From Robbsia andropogonis (lineage in GTDB: Bacteria; Pseudomonadota; Gammaproteobacteria; Burkholderiales; Burkholderiaceae): a stretch of DNA of 64,000 bases. Position 1 is the stretch's first letter, and each line of letters begins with the position of its first letter. Under the pieces are notes generated by a model. It was given only the letters and a program-made list of their open reading frames with translations. It did no database searches and had not been told where the DNA came from. Made by a program: the position numbers and the translations under genes. The stretch lies in NCBI RefSeq assembly GCF_000970345.1, contig NZ_LAQU01000004.1:214533-278532 (forward strand). Direction: 5' to 3'. Below, one piece after another: positions 30,685 to 40,251 of this stretch.

Positions 30685-30849
30685 AAATCGCCTCTCTTCT
30701 AAGGGGGGCGGGGAATAAGGAAAACCCCGCATGTCATACCCGGCATTGGCGATAAAAAATGCGGTTTTTCATGAGGTTATGGGTGAAGTCCGGATCGAAT
30801 TTCTTAGGGCGAAGGATGCTGTAAACCCTGATCTTGGCATGACGGTCGC

Positions 30850-33462
30850 ATGACAATGCGGGCTTTCTCCACAAAGTTATCCACAGCAGTGCGTAAGCCT
30901 GAAAAAAACTTTGTAAACCGAGATTTAGCGTTGAAATCGATGTTCCACTTTAACTCTGGCAATGCCTTGCAAAACACAGTGCGCGGCGCCGGATTGGGGA
31001 CAACCTTTTCACCCGGCAATCAGATCGGTGAGGAACCCGATTTCACGCTTGTCTCGCACGACGTCCCGGACCGCGAGAAGACCGGGAAAAAGGGCGACGA
31101 TGCCGGCGAGGACGATGTCCTGTACGTGCGGGTCGCGCTCGATCAGCCAATCCAGACCCTTTTCGACTATCGCTATCGATCCGGCCAATTCGCAGGCGTG
31201 CTTCCTGTTCCTGGAATGCTTGTGTGGGTACCGTTCGGTAAGCGCCGCGTCACAGCCGTCATCTGGGCCGTGGCTGAGCAGACCGATGTGCCGCCGAATC
31301 GTTTGAAATCGATCGAGGCAATCTGTGATGACTGTCCGCCGCTGGATGCACGGTGGCGGGCGCTGATCGCTTTTGCGGCAGGGTATTACCAGCGTGGTAT
31401 CGGCGAAGTGGCACTGCCCGCCTTGCCACAGGGGCTGCGGGATCCGTCCCGTTGGGGGCATCTCCTGCCGCGCCAAGCGGTCTATGCCCTGCGTGATGAT
31501 GTCCCGGAGGCGCTGGCGCAACTGAATGCCAGGGTGCCAAGGCGCGCAGCGGCGCTTCGTCGTTTGGTCGACGGACTGGCGTCCGCCCCTTTGACGCTAT
31601 CGGCGGCGCGTCGACTGCACCCCCGCGCCGCCGCGCAACTGGATGCCTGGTGCGCATCCGGAGAGGTGCGACGTTACGAGATCGAGGGGGATGATGCTGG
31701 CGAGCGCGCAACGCCCTTGGCGCACGCGACACCCGAGATTGTCCCGGCGCGGGTCTTGAGCGCCGAGCAGCAGGAAGCGGTCACCCGGATCGACGCTGCA
31801 TCGAGAGCGGGGGGGTTTGCGCCGTTTCTACTCCATGGCGTCACCGGCAGCGGTAAGACCGAGGTGTATCTGCAGAGCCTGGCGCGGCTGCTGGCGCGGG
31901 ATCCCCTGGCGCAGGCGCTGGTCCTGGTGCCCGAAATCAACTTGACGCCGCAATTCGATGCCTTGTTCAGGCGGCGCTTCGCATCTCTGGGCGACGGTGC
32001 GGTGGCAACGTTGCATAGCGGCCTCGCCGACGGCGAGCGGACCCGTCACTGGCTTGCAGCCCATCTCGGTCGCGCGCGCATCGTCCTGGGGACGCGACTG
32101 GCGGTCATGGCGTCCTTTCCCCGGCTTGCGATGATCATCGTCGATGAAGAGCACGAAGCGGCCTACAAGCAGCAGGAAGGTCTGCGCTATTCGGCGCGGG
32201 ACTTGGCCGTGTGGCGTGCCAAACAGCTGAATGTGCCGATCGTGCTCGGGTCCGCCACGCCATCGCTCGAAAGCTGGTCACAGGCGGAGCAGGGGCGTTA
32301 TCGCCGCCTGTCTATGACGACGCGGCCGGCGGTTGCCGCGATGGCTTCGCAGGCGTTGTCACCGGCACACGTTCTGCCGCGCATGACGTTGATTGATATG
32401 GAGCTGGAGCGTCAACGAAGACGTCCGAGCATCGACGGTTTCAGCGTGCCCTTGGTGGCGGCCTTACGCAAGCGCCTGGCACAAGGCGAGCAGAGTCTTA
32501 TCTTCCTGAATCGACGCGGCTATGCGCCGGTATTGTCGTGCGATGCCTGCGGCTGGGTCTGCGGTTGTCCGCGCTGCAGCGCTTACCTTGTTCTTCACAA
32601 ATTGGATCGGGCGTTGCGTTGTCACCATTGCGGATGGCAGCAACGCATTCCGCCGGCCTGTCCTGAATGCGGTAACGTCGATATCGCGCCGATGGGGCGC
32701 GGCACGCAGCGCGCCGAGGAGACGCTTGCCGAACTTGTGCCGGGTGCGCGTGTCCTGCGCATTGATGCCGACAGCACGCGCAAGAAAGGCAGTGCTGCCG
32801 CGCTGTTTGCAAACGTTCACGCCGGTGATGTCGACATCCTGGTGGGCACGCATATGATCGCGAAGGGCCACGATTTCCAGCGAGTGAGTTTGGTGGGCGT
32901 GCTAAACGCCGACTCGGCTTTGTTTTCCCACGACTTCCGCGCGACGGAACGGCTGTTTGCGCAATTGATGCAGGTTGCAGGCCGTGCTGGGCGCGGTGGC
33001 CAGAGCGGCGATGTGTTGATTCAGACGCGCCATCCCACGCATCCCTTGTTTCAGGCACTCGCGCGGCACGACTATCCGGGTTTTGCCGAGGCGTCGTTAA
33101 CGGAGCGTCGGCAGGCAGGATTGCCCCCGTTTATCCATCAGGCCTTGCTGCGTGCCGAGGCGAAGACGCTCGAGCAGGCAATGGCCTTTCTGCAGCGGGC
33201 GGCTGGGCATTTCGATGTGGTGAAGGCGTCAGTAGCGGCCGTGCCGGGCGACGGCAACGCGCCACGCGAGGATGTTCATCGCTTTGACCCCGTGCCGATG
33301 GCGTTGGTCAAGATCGCTAATACGTTTCGCGCGCAGTTACTGGTTGAGAGTGCCTCTCGTGCGGCGTTGCAACGATTCTTGCCCATTTGGCAGCAGGCAT
33401 TGCGCGGCGATCAATCAGGAGTCGCGCGGTGGGCGGTGGAAGTGGATCCGCTGGATATTTGA
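30850..33462 (+). CDS. priA: PriA, primosomal replication-restart helicase
   Basis: 3'-5' SF2 helicase that reloads the replisome at stalled forks. Homology begins at YVRVALDQPIQTLFDYR, about residue 92 of this reading, so the first 90 codons are probably leader or an extension and the true start (perhaps a GTG between 30970 and 31130) is uncertain. Walker A VTGSGKTEVY and the DEEH box IIVDEEHEAAYKQ are present, with zinc-binding cysteines in SCDACGWVCGCPRC and CHHCGWQQ...CPECG, and the GRAGRGGQSGDVLIQT motif VI. Apart from the N-terminus, length and domains are normal. Confidence 0.93.
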   Translation: MTMRAFSTKLSTAVRKPEKNFVNRDLALKSMFHFNSGNALQNTVRGAGLGTTFSPGNQIGEEPDFTLVSHDVPDREKTGKKGDDAGEDDVLYVRVALDQPIQTLFDYRYRSGQFAGVLPVPGMLVWVPFGKRRVTAVIWAVAEQTDVPPNRLKSIEAICDDCPPLDARWRALIAFAAGYYQRGIGEVALPALPQGLRDPSRWGHLLPRQAVYALRDDVPEALAQLNARVPRRAAALRRLVDGLASAPLTLSAARRLHPRAAAQLDAWCASGEVRRYEIEGDDAGERATPLAHATPEIVPARVLSAEQQEAVTRIDAASRAGGFAPFLLHGVTGSGKTEVYLQSLARLLARDPLAQALVLVPEINLTPQFDALFRRRFASLGDGAVATLHSGLADGERTRHWLAAHLGRARIVLGTRLAVMASFPRLAMIIVDEEHEAAYKQQEGLRYSARDLAVWRAKQLNVPIVLGSATPSLESWSQAEQGRYRRLSMTTRPAVAAMASQALSPAHVLPRMTLIDMELERQRRRPSIDGFSVPLVAALRKRLAQGEQSLIFLNRRGYAPVLSCDACGWVCGCPRCSAYLVLHKLDRALRCHHCGWQQRIPPACPECGNVDIAPMGRGTQRAEETLAELVPGARVLRIDADSTRKKGSAAALFANVHAGDVDILVGTHMIAKGHDFQRVSLVGVLNADSALFSHDFRATERLFAQLMQVAGRAGRGGQSGDVLIQTRHPTHPLFQALARHDYPGFAEASLTERRQAGLPPFIHQALLRAEAKTLEQAMAFLQRAAGHFDVVKASVAAVPGDGNAPREDVHRFDPVPMALVKIANTFRAQLLVESASRAALQRFLPIWQQALRGDQSGVARWAVEVDPLDI
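30878..30886 (+). promoter_or_regulatory. DnaA box (TTATCCACA) upstream of priA
   Basis: Perfect consensus box embedded in CAAAGTTATCCACAGCAG. It falls in the part of the priA frame that is probably not translated, so it may be a regulatory or DnaA-titration site. Confidence 0.45.
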
Positions 33463-33493
33463 TTCGGCGCGCGCGTACGCGGATCAATTGCCT

Positions 33494-34105
33494 TTATAAA
33501 TGCCGACCGGCCAGTCGCGTTTTGCTTGAATCGAAAAACTCGCCACCGCTGCCATCCCGTTTTGTCGAATTTGCCGACTCCGCGACGCCACCGTTTTCGC
33601 TGTAGGTGCAGAGCTCTTTGACGATATCTGCCATCTCTTTGATGAAGTCCTCCGATTCGAGGGCATCCTGATAGCCGTTCGCCCTTGCTAGATCCAGGAT
33701 GCGTATGGCGATCGGGGGAAATTTGTCGAGAGGGCCAGCATTAAAGCCGTCCCTTGCGCGCTTCAACATGATGTCCATCAGTGCTGTGTTGGCAAGCGGC
33801 GGCGGAAATATCGGAGTGAATGCCTGGAGAAGGCGCCGTTCCCGCTCTCGAGCGGCAGGGCAGTGCGCATTAACTCTCCGCGATCGTGCCTCTTCCAGGC
33901 GCATCCTGGAGGCATTCATGCTGTTCAATTTGTGCGTGCGCAATAGTCGAATTTTATCTTCGCCTAGCTTGGCCAGGCGTTCCCCGTAACTCCGGATCAG
34001 ATTATCGAGTGCGAGGTTGTTCGTGAATCTTCGCAAATCTGGTGAATCAAGTAATGCGCTGGGCATATAAAGTTGGACGTAAAGTCTGGCCAGATTGACT
34101 AACAT
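33494..34105 (-). CDS. Hypothetical protein, 203 residues, unrecognised
   Basis: No family was recognised. The protein is mostly alpha-helical by composition, with charged Arg/Glu/Lys-rich helices (residues 30-95), a proline patch FTPIFPPPLANTA near 91-103, FPPIAIRILDLARANGYQDAL near 130-150, and a disordered Ser/Gly/Lys tail. There is no signal peptide or membrane segment. GGAG eight bases before the ATG supports translation. The sequence is AT-richer than priA and putA on either side, and it sits on the opposite strand, which suggests acquisition. A secreted effector or phage-derived protein are possibilities that the sequence does not decide. Confidence 0.6.
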   Translation of the reverse strand: MLVNLARLYVQLYMPSALLDSPDLRRFTNNLALDNLIRSYGERLAKLGEDKIRLLRTHKLNSMNASRMRLEEARSRRVNAHCPAARERERRLLQAFTPIFPPPLANTALMDIMLKRARDGFNAGPLDKFPPIAIRILDLARANGYQDALESEDFIKEMADIVKELCTYSENGGVAESANSTKRDGSGGEFFDSSKTRLAGRHL

Positions 34106-34282
34106 TATTGGCGCTCCATAACGGTTCTACCTATGCCGCTATAAAGGATGCGGTATCGATTATGGGCAGCTCCCTCTTGCGATTAAATAAGACGGCGCTT
34201 TTTAAATAAGTAATTTCCTGGTCCGTATCGCATTTTCGGACTTCTCCCAAAATCGTGCGACATGAAGGCATCGCCGGGCCAG

Positions 34283-34320
34283 GGTGCAACCCGAAGCAGA
34301 TGGGTTGCACCTTTATTTTA
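34283..34320 (+). terminator. Rho-independent terminator or attenuator upstream of putA
   Basis: Perfect 10-bp stem GGTGCAACCC (34283-34292) / GGGTTGCACC (34302-34311) followed by TTTATTTTAT. It lies 112 bp before the putA start on the same strand, with no plus-strand gene close upstream, so it could attenuate putA or end a small RNA. The rest of the 326-bp gap (34106-34431) shows no gene. Confidence 0.7.
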
Positions 34321-34431
34321 TGTTTAGTACGATCGCAGTCAGTACGATGCTGGAAAAGGCAAGTCCGTTGGATTGCCATACGCTTTTTGCGCGCTGGCAT
34401 CGCTCACCGATTCACTCCGGACTCACTACAC

Positions 34432-37400
34432 ATGGCCAGCACCACGCTCGGCGTGAAGGTTGACGAACCCTTGCGCGCGCGCCTTAAAGAGGCCGCTCAA
34501 CGTATCGATCGAACGCCACATTGGTTGATCAAGCAGGCGATATTCGCGTATCTGGAACGGATCGAGGCCGGGCAGATGCCACCCGAATTGAGCGCGATCC
34601 TGTCGTCCGGGGACAGCGCCGATCACGGCGGTACGGACCCGGCGGTCGAGGAGGCCGCGCACCACCCGTTCATGGATTTCGCGCAAGGGGTGCAACCCCA
34701 GTCGGTGTTGCGGGCGGCAATCACAGCCGCCTATCGGCGCCCCGAGCCGGAGTGCGTGCCATTTCTCATCGGTCATGCAAAGCTGCCGGACGCGCTGGCC
34801 GGCCAGGTGCGGCAACTGGCGGCGCGTCTGGTCACGGCGCTGCGTGGCAAGCAATCGGGCGGCGGCGTGGAAGGGCTGATCCACGAGTTCTCGTTGTCGA
34901 GTCAGGAAGGCGTTGCGCTGATGTGCCTTGCCGAGGCACTGCTGCGTATTCCGGATCGCGCGACACGCGATGCCTTGATCCGCGACAAGATCAGCCATGG
35001 CGACTGGAAGTCCCATATGGGTAATGCCCCGTCGATGTTCGTCAATGCGGCAACATGGGGGCTGATGCTGACCGGCAAGCTGGTGGCCACGAATAGCGAA
35101 GCCGGTCTCTCCGCGGCATTGACGCGGTTGATCGGCAAGGGCGGCGAGCCGCTGATCCGCAAGGGCGTGGATATGGCGATGCGCCTGATGGGCGAGCAAT
35201 TCGTCACTGGCGAGACGATCTCGGAAGCGCTGGCGAACAGCCGTAAATTCGAGGCGCGTGGCTTCCGCTATTCGTACGACATGCTCGGCGAGGCGGCCAC
35301 CACCGAGGAAGACGCACGACATTACTTCGAATCGTATGAGCAAGCGATTCACGCGATTGGCAAGGCGTCGAACGGTCGCGGCATTTACGAAGGTCCCGGC
35401 ATCTCGATCAAGCTCTCCGCACTGCATCCTCGTTATGCGCGTGCCCAATATGATCGGATGACGGCGGAACTGCTGCCGCGCGTGCGGGCGCTGGCGCTGC
35501 TCGCACGCCGCTACGATATCGGCTTGAATATCGATGCGGAGGAAGCGGATCGTCTCGAAATCTCGCTCGACCTGTTGGACGCGCTGTGCTTTGACGAGGC
35601 CTTGGCAGGCTGGAACGGCATTGGCTTTGTCGTGCAGGCGTACTCGAAACGCTGCCCGTATGTGCTCGACTACCTGATCGATCTCGCCCGCCGCAGTCGC
35701 CATCGTCTGATGGTGCGTCTGGTCAAGGGGGCGTATTGGGACAGCGAAATCAAACGCGCGCAGGTGGACGGGCTGGAGGGCTATCCGGTCTATACGCGCA
35801 AGGTCTACACCGACGTTTCCTACCTGGCATGCGCGAAGAAACTGCTCGGTGCGACCGATGCGATCTATCCGCAGTTCGCCACGCACAACGCGCATACGCT
35901 GTCGGCGATTTATCACCTCGCCGGTCAGAACTACTACAGCGGTCAATATGAATTCCAATGCCTGCACGGCATGGGCGAGCCGCTGTACGAAGAGGTCACG
36001 AGCCGTGACAAGCTGAATCGGCCATGCCGTGTCTATGCCCCGGTGGGGACGCATGAAACGCTGCTGGCGTACCTGGTGCGCCGTCTGCTCGAAAACGGCG
36101 CCAATACGTCATTCATCAACCGAATCGCCGACAAGTCGCTCAGCGTGGAAGACCTGATCGCTGATCCGGTCGAGGAGGCGTTACGGATCGCGCCTCCGGG
36201 CGCACCCCATCCGAAAATCCCGCTGCCACGCCAATTGTATGGCGACGCGCGCGCCAACTCGATGGGGTTGGACTTGTCGAACGAGCATCGGCTCGCCTCG
36301 TTGTCGTCGGCGCTGCTGAGTGGCGTCGGCATGATCTGGCGTGCCGCGCCGATGCTCGATCGCGCGGACGAACCCGACCTCGTCGACACCGTGCCGCGCG
36401 ACGGTCAGACACTGCAGGCAGTGCGTAACCCGGCCGATCATCGTGACATCGTCGGTCAGGTGATCGAGGCGACCGCGCGCGATGTCGAGATCGCTTTGAC
36501 ACATTCACTCGCCACGGCGCCTATCTGGCAAGCCACGCCGCCGGCCGAGCGCGCCGATTGTCTGGCGCGCGCCGCCGACCTGCTCGAAGCGCAGATGCCG
36601 GTGCTCCTCGGCTTGATCGTTCGCGAAGCCGGCAAGTCCTTGTCGAATGCGGTGGCGGAAGTACGAGAGGCCGTGGATTTCCTGCGCTATTACGGCGTGC
36701 AGATCCGCAATGAGTTCTCGAACGACACGCATCGTCCGCTCGGCCCCGTCGTCTGTATCAGCCCATGGAATTTCCCGCTCGCGATCTTCATTGGCCAAGT
36801 GGCAGCGGCACTGGCCGCCGGCAATACCGTGTTGGCCAAACCGGCGGAACAGACGCCGTTGATCGCGGCGCAGGGCATTCGCATCTTGCGTGATGCGGGC
36901 GTACCGGCCGGCGCCGTGCAACTGCTGCCAGGCGATGGCGAGACCGTGGGGGCGCGCCTGGTCGCCGATGCGCGCGTGCGCGCGGTGATGTTCACCGGAT
37001 CGACGGAGGTGGCGCGTTTGATCGCCCGTACGCTGTCCGAGCGCCTGGATGCGAACGGTCGTCCGATCCCGTTCATCGCCGAGACAGGCGGGCAGAACGC
37101 GATGATCGTCGACTCGTCGGCGCTGGCGGAGCAGGTCGTGGGCGACGTGCTGGCATCGTCGTTCGATTCGGCTGGACAACGTTGTTCGGCATTGCGCGTA
37201 TTGTGCCTGCAGGAAGAGGCCGCCGATCGCGTGCTGACGATGTTGAAGGGCGCGATGCAGGAGTTGCGCGTCGGTAATCCGGATCGCTTGTCCACCGATG
37301 TCGGCCCGGTCATCGATGCGGCAGCCAAGCGCGGTATCGATTCCCATATTGACCAGATGCGCGCGAAAGGGTTCGCCGTCCATCAGGTACCACTGACGGA

Positions 37401-38463
37401 AGACGCGGCCAATGGCACCTTCGTGCCGCCGACGCTTATCGAGATAGACAATCTGGCCGCCTTGAAGCGCGAAGTCTTCGGCCCCGTGCTGCATGTGGTG
37501 CGTTATTCCCGTGGCGCGCTCGATGCGTTGATGGCGGGAATACGGGACACCGGTTATGGCCTGACACTCGGTATCCATACCCGGATCGACGAGACGATCA
37601 ATCGTGTGATCGCGAACGCGCACGTGGGCAATATCTATGTGAACCGCAACGTGATCGGCGCGGTTGTCGGTGTGCAGCCGTTCGGGGGCGAAGGCCTGTC
37701 CGGGACCGGACCGAAGGCAGGTGGGCCTCTATATTTGTACCGCCTGCTGTCCACCCGTCCGAACCGGTTGCCGGCGTTGCTCGACGGTGCCTCGGCGTCG
37801 ACGCGCTCTGTCGGTCAGGGCAATACGACAGGATCGACGAGTGCATCGTCCGCCGCCGAGACCACGTCGACATCTGAAAATCGCCGAGACGGTAGGACGG
37901 TGGCATTGACGCGGTATCGCGATTGGCTGCGTACCCAAGGCGATGCCGCTATCGCCGACCGTTGTGATGCCTATCTTGCGCGCGCCGTGGACGGACTCAC
38001 GCAAACGTTGACGGGTCCGACCGGCGAGCGAAACACCTATGCGCTCGCCGGTCGCGGCACGGTACTATGCGTCCCGTCGACGGAGACGGGCGCGCGTGCG
38101 CAGCTCGCCGCGGCATTGGGTAGCGGTAATCGTGCGTTGTTCGACGGGCCGGCCGGTATCGCTTTTGCCGAACGCCTGCGTGCCGACGCGGCACTGCAAC
38201 CGTATCTACAGGTCGTGGATGGGAAGGGACTCGCTGGCGCGGCCTTTGATGCGGCGCTGTTTGAAGGCGATGGCGATGCCTTGCGTGCGTTGTCGCGTCA
38301 ATTGGCGCGGCGCGACGGCCCGATCGTAACGCTTCAAGGCTTGAACGTCGGGGCGATCGAGCAAGGCGAGGATTATGTGCTGGAGCGCCTGCTGCTCGAA
38401 CGGTCCGTCAGCGTCAATACCGCAGCGGCGGGCGGCAACGCGAACTTGATGACCATTGGGTGA
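34432..38463 (+). CDS. putA: PutA, trifunctional proline dehydrogenase/P5C dehydrogenase/transcriptional repressor
   Basis: Oxidises proline to glutamate in two steps at the membrane and, in trifunctional forms, represses put genes. Of 1343 residues, 1-45 form a ribbon-helix-helix domain (TTLGVKVDEPLRARLKEAA), about 190-570 the FAD proline dehydrogenase barrel (ISIKLSALHPRY, LMVRLVKGAYWDSEIK), about 650-1110 the aldehyde dehydrogenase with catalytic Glu (FIAETGGQNAM) and Cys (SAGQRCSALRVL), and then a Ser/Thr-rich linker and the C-terminal ALDH-like domain. The ATG at 34432 places the DNA-binding domain at the N-terminus. A solute-binding protein gene follows. Confidence 0.97.
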   Translation: MASTTLGVKVDEPLRARLKEAAQRIDRTPHWLIKQAIFAYLERIEAGQMPPELSAILSSGDSADHGGTDPAVEEAAHHPFMDFAQGVQPQSVLRAAITAAYRRPEPECVPFLIGHAKLPDALAGQVRQLAARLVTALRGKQSGGGVEGLIHEFSLSSQEGVALMCLAEALLRIPDRATRDALIRDKISHGDWKSHMGNAPSMFVNAATWGLMLTGKLVATNSEAGLSAALTRLIGKGGEPLIRKGVDMAMRLMGEQFVTGETISEALANSRKFEARGFRYSYDMLGEAATTEEDARHYFESYEQAIHAIGKASNGRGIYEGPGISIKLSALHPRYARAQYDRMTAELLPRVRALALLARRYDIGLNIDAEEADRLEISLDLLDALCFDEALAGWNGIGFVVQAYSKRCPYVLDYLIDLARRSRHRLMVRLVKGAYWDSEIKRAQVDGLEGYPVYTRKVYTDVSYLACAKKLLGATDAIYPQFATHNAHTLSAIYHLAGQNYYSGQYEFQCLHGMGEPLYEEVTSRDKLNRPCRVYAPVGTHETLLAYLVRRLLENGANTSFINRIADKSLSVEDLIADPVEEALRIAPPGAPHPKIPLPRQLYGDARANSMGLDLSNEHRLASLSSALLSGVGMIWRAAPMLDRADEPDLVDTVPRDGQTLQAVRNPADHRDIVGQVIEATARDVEIALTHSLATAPIWQATPPAERADCLARAADLLEAQMPVLLGLIVREAGKSLSNAVAEVREAVDFLRYYGVQIRNEFSNDTHRPLGPVVCISPWNFPLAIFIGQVAAALAAGNTVLAKPAEQTPLIAAQGIRILRDAGVPAGAVQLLPGDGETVGARLVADARVRAVMFTGSTEVARLIARTLSERLDANGRPIPFIAETGGQNAMIVDSSALAEQVVGDVLASSFDSAGQRCSALRVLCLQEEAADRVLTMLKGAMQELRVGNPDRLSTDVGPVIDAAAKRGIDSHIDQMRAKGFAVHQVPLTEDAANGTFVPPTLIEIDNLAALKREVFGPVLHVVRYSRGALDALMAGIRDTGYGLTLGIHTRIDETINRVIANAHVGNIYVNRNVIGAVVGVQPFGGEGLSGTGPKAGGPLYLYRLLSTRPNRLPALLDGASASTRSVGQGNTTGSTSASSAAETTSTSENRRDGRTVALTRYRDWLRTQGDAAIADRCDAYLARAVDGLTQTLTGPTGERNTYALAGRGTVLCVPSTETGARAQLAAALGSGNRALFDGPAGIAFAERLRADAALQPYLQVVDGKGLAGAAFDAALFEGDGDALRALSRQLARRDGPIVTLQGLNVGAIEQGEDYVLERLLLERSVSVNTAAAGGNANLMTIG

Positions 38464-38742
38464 AACATCGTTTCGGATGGCTGGCGTGTTGGCGTTAGGA
38501 TGACCAGTCGCGGCAAGGGGTGCGGTTACGGAAGCGACGACACGCCGAGGGCAGGGCCGGGAAGCGGGCAGGAGACGACCGCTATTCCGTTGCGGTAAGC
38601 TTGCCGCGTTTGTCGAACAGGTCGGTTCGGCATGCGGGCAAGCAGGGAGAGACGGCGATGATGCGATTCGACGATGCGTGTCTCGCCGGCGTTCGTGAAG
38701 TGTGGCCGCCGGAAGAACCGGTAGCCCTCAAGGAGAGCAGGG

Positions 38743-39903
38743 ATGCAAGGTATTAATAAGCATAATCGGCTGGGTGGTGCGACGTTCGCGGCGGTGGCGG
38801 TTGGTGCAACGCTGGCGTTGACCAACGTAGCGCATGCGGAAGACGTTCATATCGGCGCGGCAGGCCCATTGACCGGTCCGCAGGCGCATTACGGCGCCGA
38901 CTTCACCAATGGCCTGACGCTGGCCGTCGAGGACTTCAATGCGACGAAGCCGGTGATTGGTGGCAAGCCGGTACGCATCGTGCTCGACGTGCAGGACGAC
39001 CAGGCTGATCCGCGTACGGCAACGTCCGTGGCGCAGCGCCTGGTGGATGGCGGCATCAAGGGTATGCTGGGCCACTTCAACTCCGGCACGACGATTCCGG
39101 CATCCCGCATCTATGCTCAGGCCGGCATTCCTGAAATCGCGATGGCGACGGCACCGGAATACACGCAGCAGGGTTTCAAGACGACTTTCCGGATGATGAC
39201 GTCGGACATCCAGCAAGGTGCGGTTGACGGCGAGTTTGCCGTGAAAACGTTGAAGTACAAGAAGATCGCGATCATCGACGACCGTACTGCCTATGGTCAG
39301 GGTCTGGCGGATCAGTTCGAGAAGGCCGCGAAGGCCGCCGGCGCCAGCATCGTCGATCGCGAATTCACGAATGACCGCGCCGTCGACTTCCGTTCGATCC
39401 TGACGAAGATCAAGGCAACGCGTCCGGACCTGATCTTCTACGGCGGCGCCGATGCGCAGGCCGCACCGATGGTCAAGCAAATGCACACGCTGGGGATCAA
39501 GTCGCCATTGATGAGCGGCGAGATGGTCAAGACGCCGACGTTCCTGAAAATCGGTGGTGATGCCGCGAATGGCACGATCGCCTCGCTCGCCGGCGTGCCG
39601 CTGGCCGATATGCCAGGCGGTGCGAAATTTACCGCCGACTACAAGAAGCGCTTTGGTTCGGACGTGCAAACGTACGCACCCTATGCCTACGATGGTGCGA
39701 TGGCGATGTTCACCGCGATGAAGCAAGCCGATTCGACCGAGCCGAGCAAGTACCTGCCGGTTCTTGCAAAGATCAAGATGGCGGGCGTTACCACACCGGC
39801 GCTCGAGTATGACGCCAAGGGCGACCTGAAGAACGGCGGCATCACGATGTACAAGGTCGTCAACGGCGAATGGACGGTATTGCAGAGCGTTGGCGCAAAA
39901 TAA
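38743..39903 (+). CDS. Branched-chain amino-acid ABC transporter periplasmic binding protein (LivK-like)
   Basis: Periplasmic type-I solute-binding protein of 386 residues. A Sec signal peptide covers residues 1-32 (cleavage after VAHA). The mature part starts EDVHIGAAGPLTGPQA and has the Leu/Ile/Val-binding fold, with GHFNSGTTIPAS near 107 and AIIDDRTAYGQGLAD near 172 lining the ligand cleft. AAGGAGAGC precedes the ATG. No permease or ATPase genes are nearby, so it must use components encoded elsewhere. The position after putA suggests proline or a related amino acid, which is inference. Confidence 0.93.
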   Translation: MQGINKHNRLGGATFAAVAVGATLALTNVAHAEDVHIGAAGPLTGPQAHYGADFTNGLTLAVEDFNATKPVIGGKPVRIVLDVQDDQADPRTATSVAQRLVDGGIKGMLGHFNSGTTIPASRIYAQAGIPEIAMATAPEYTQQGFKTTFRMMTSDIQQGAVDGEFAVKTLKYKKIAIIDDRTAYGQGLADQFEKAAKAAGASIVDREFTNDRAVDFRSILTKIKATRPDLIFYGGADAQAAPMVKQMHTLGIKSPLMSGEMVKTPTFLKIGGDAANGTIASLAGVPLADMPGGAKFTADYKKRFGSDVQTYAPYAYDGAMAMFTAMKQADSTEPSKYLPVLAKIKMAGVTTPALEYDAKGDLKNGGITMYKVVNGEWTVLQSVGAK

Positions 39904-40251
39904 ACCGTCAGTTGATCTTGCAGGGGACAATGCTCACCTCGTCGAGGTTCTGTCCCGCCCGCGTTTGTTGAAAGCGGGAAACTTATCCCCTGCTTGTTCA
40001 CAGGCTATCCGCCACCTGCGCGCCCGGTTTTATACCGGGTCGTTCAATCGTGTGTTTTGTTGTTCGGAAGTTATCAACAGGGTTTGCACAAGCTATTCGG
40101 CTGCTTGTCCCCAATGTTATTCACAGGCCTTCTCCCGTTGTAGAGGGTCCTCCTTGCTTACCAATAACCCGCATGCGTTTTCCTCGAATGCATTGACTGC
40201 TCCGTACGAATGCATGGCGAGCGTCTCAAGTGTCTGGGGTAATATCGGCGT
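39904..40251. other. 348-bp intergenic region with a DnaA-box-like cluster
   Basis: No gene is supported. It contains TTATTCACA (40117-40125), which fits TTATNCACA, a one-mismatch TTATCAACA near 40069 and several GTTCACAGG/CTTATCCCC words. The function is unknown. The promoter of yigZ should lie at the right end. Confidence 0.35.

Noticed and set aside
34426..36054. Minus-strand open frame (542 codons) opposite putA
   Set aside because: Antisense shadow of putA, Arg/Gln/His-rich, no domain.
36505..37623. Minus-strand open frame (372 codons) opposite putA
   Set aside because: Antisense shadow of the aldehyde dehydrogenase part of putA.
38520..38756. 78-codon frame between putA and the LivK-like gene
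   Set aside because: Overlaps the signal-peptide start of the binding-protein gene and has no protein-like pattern.
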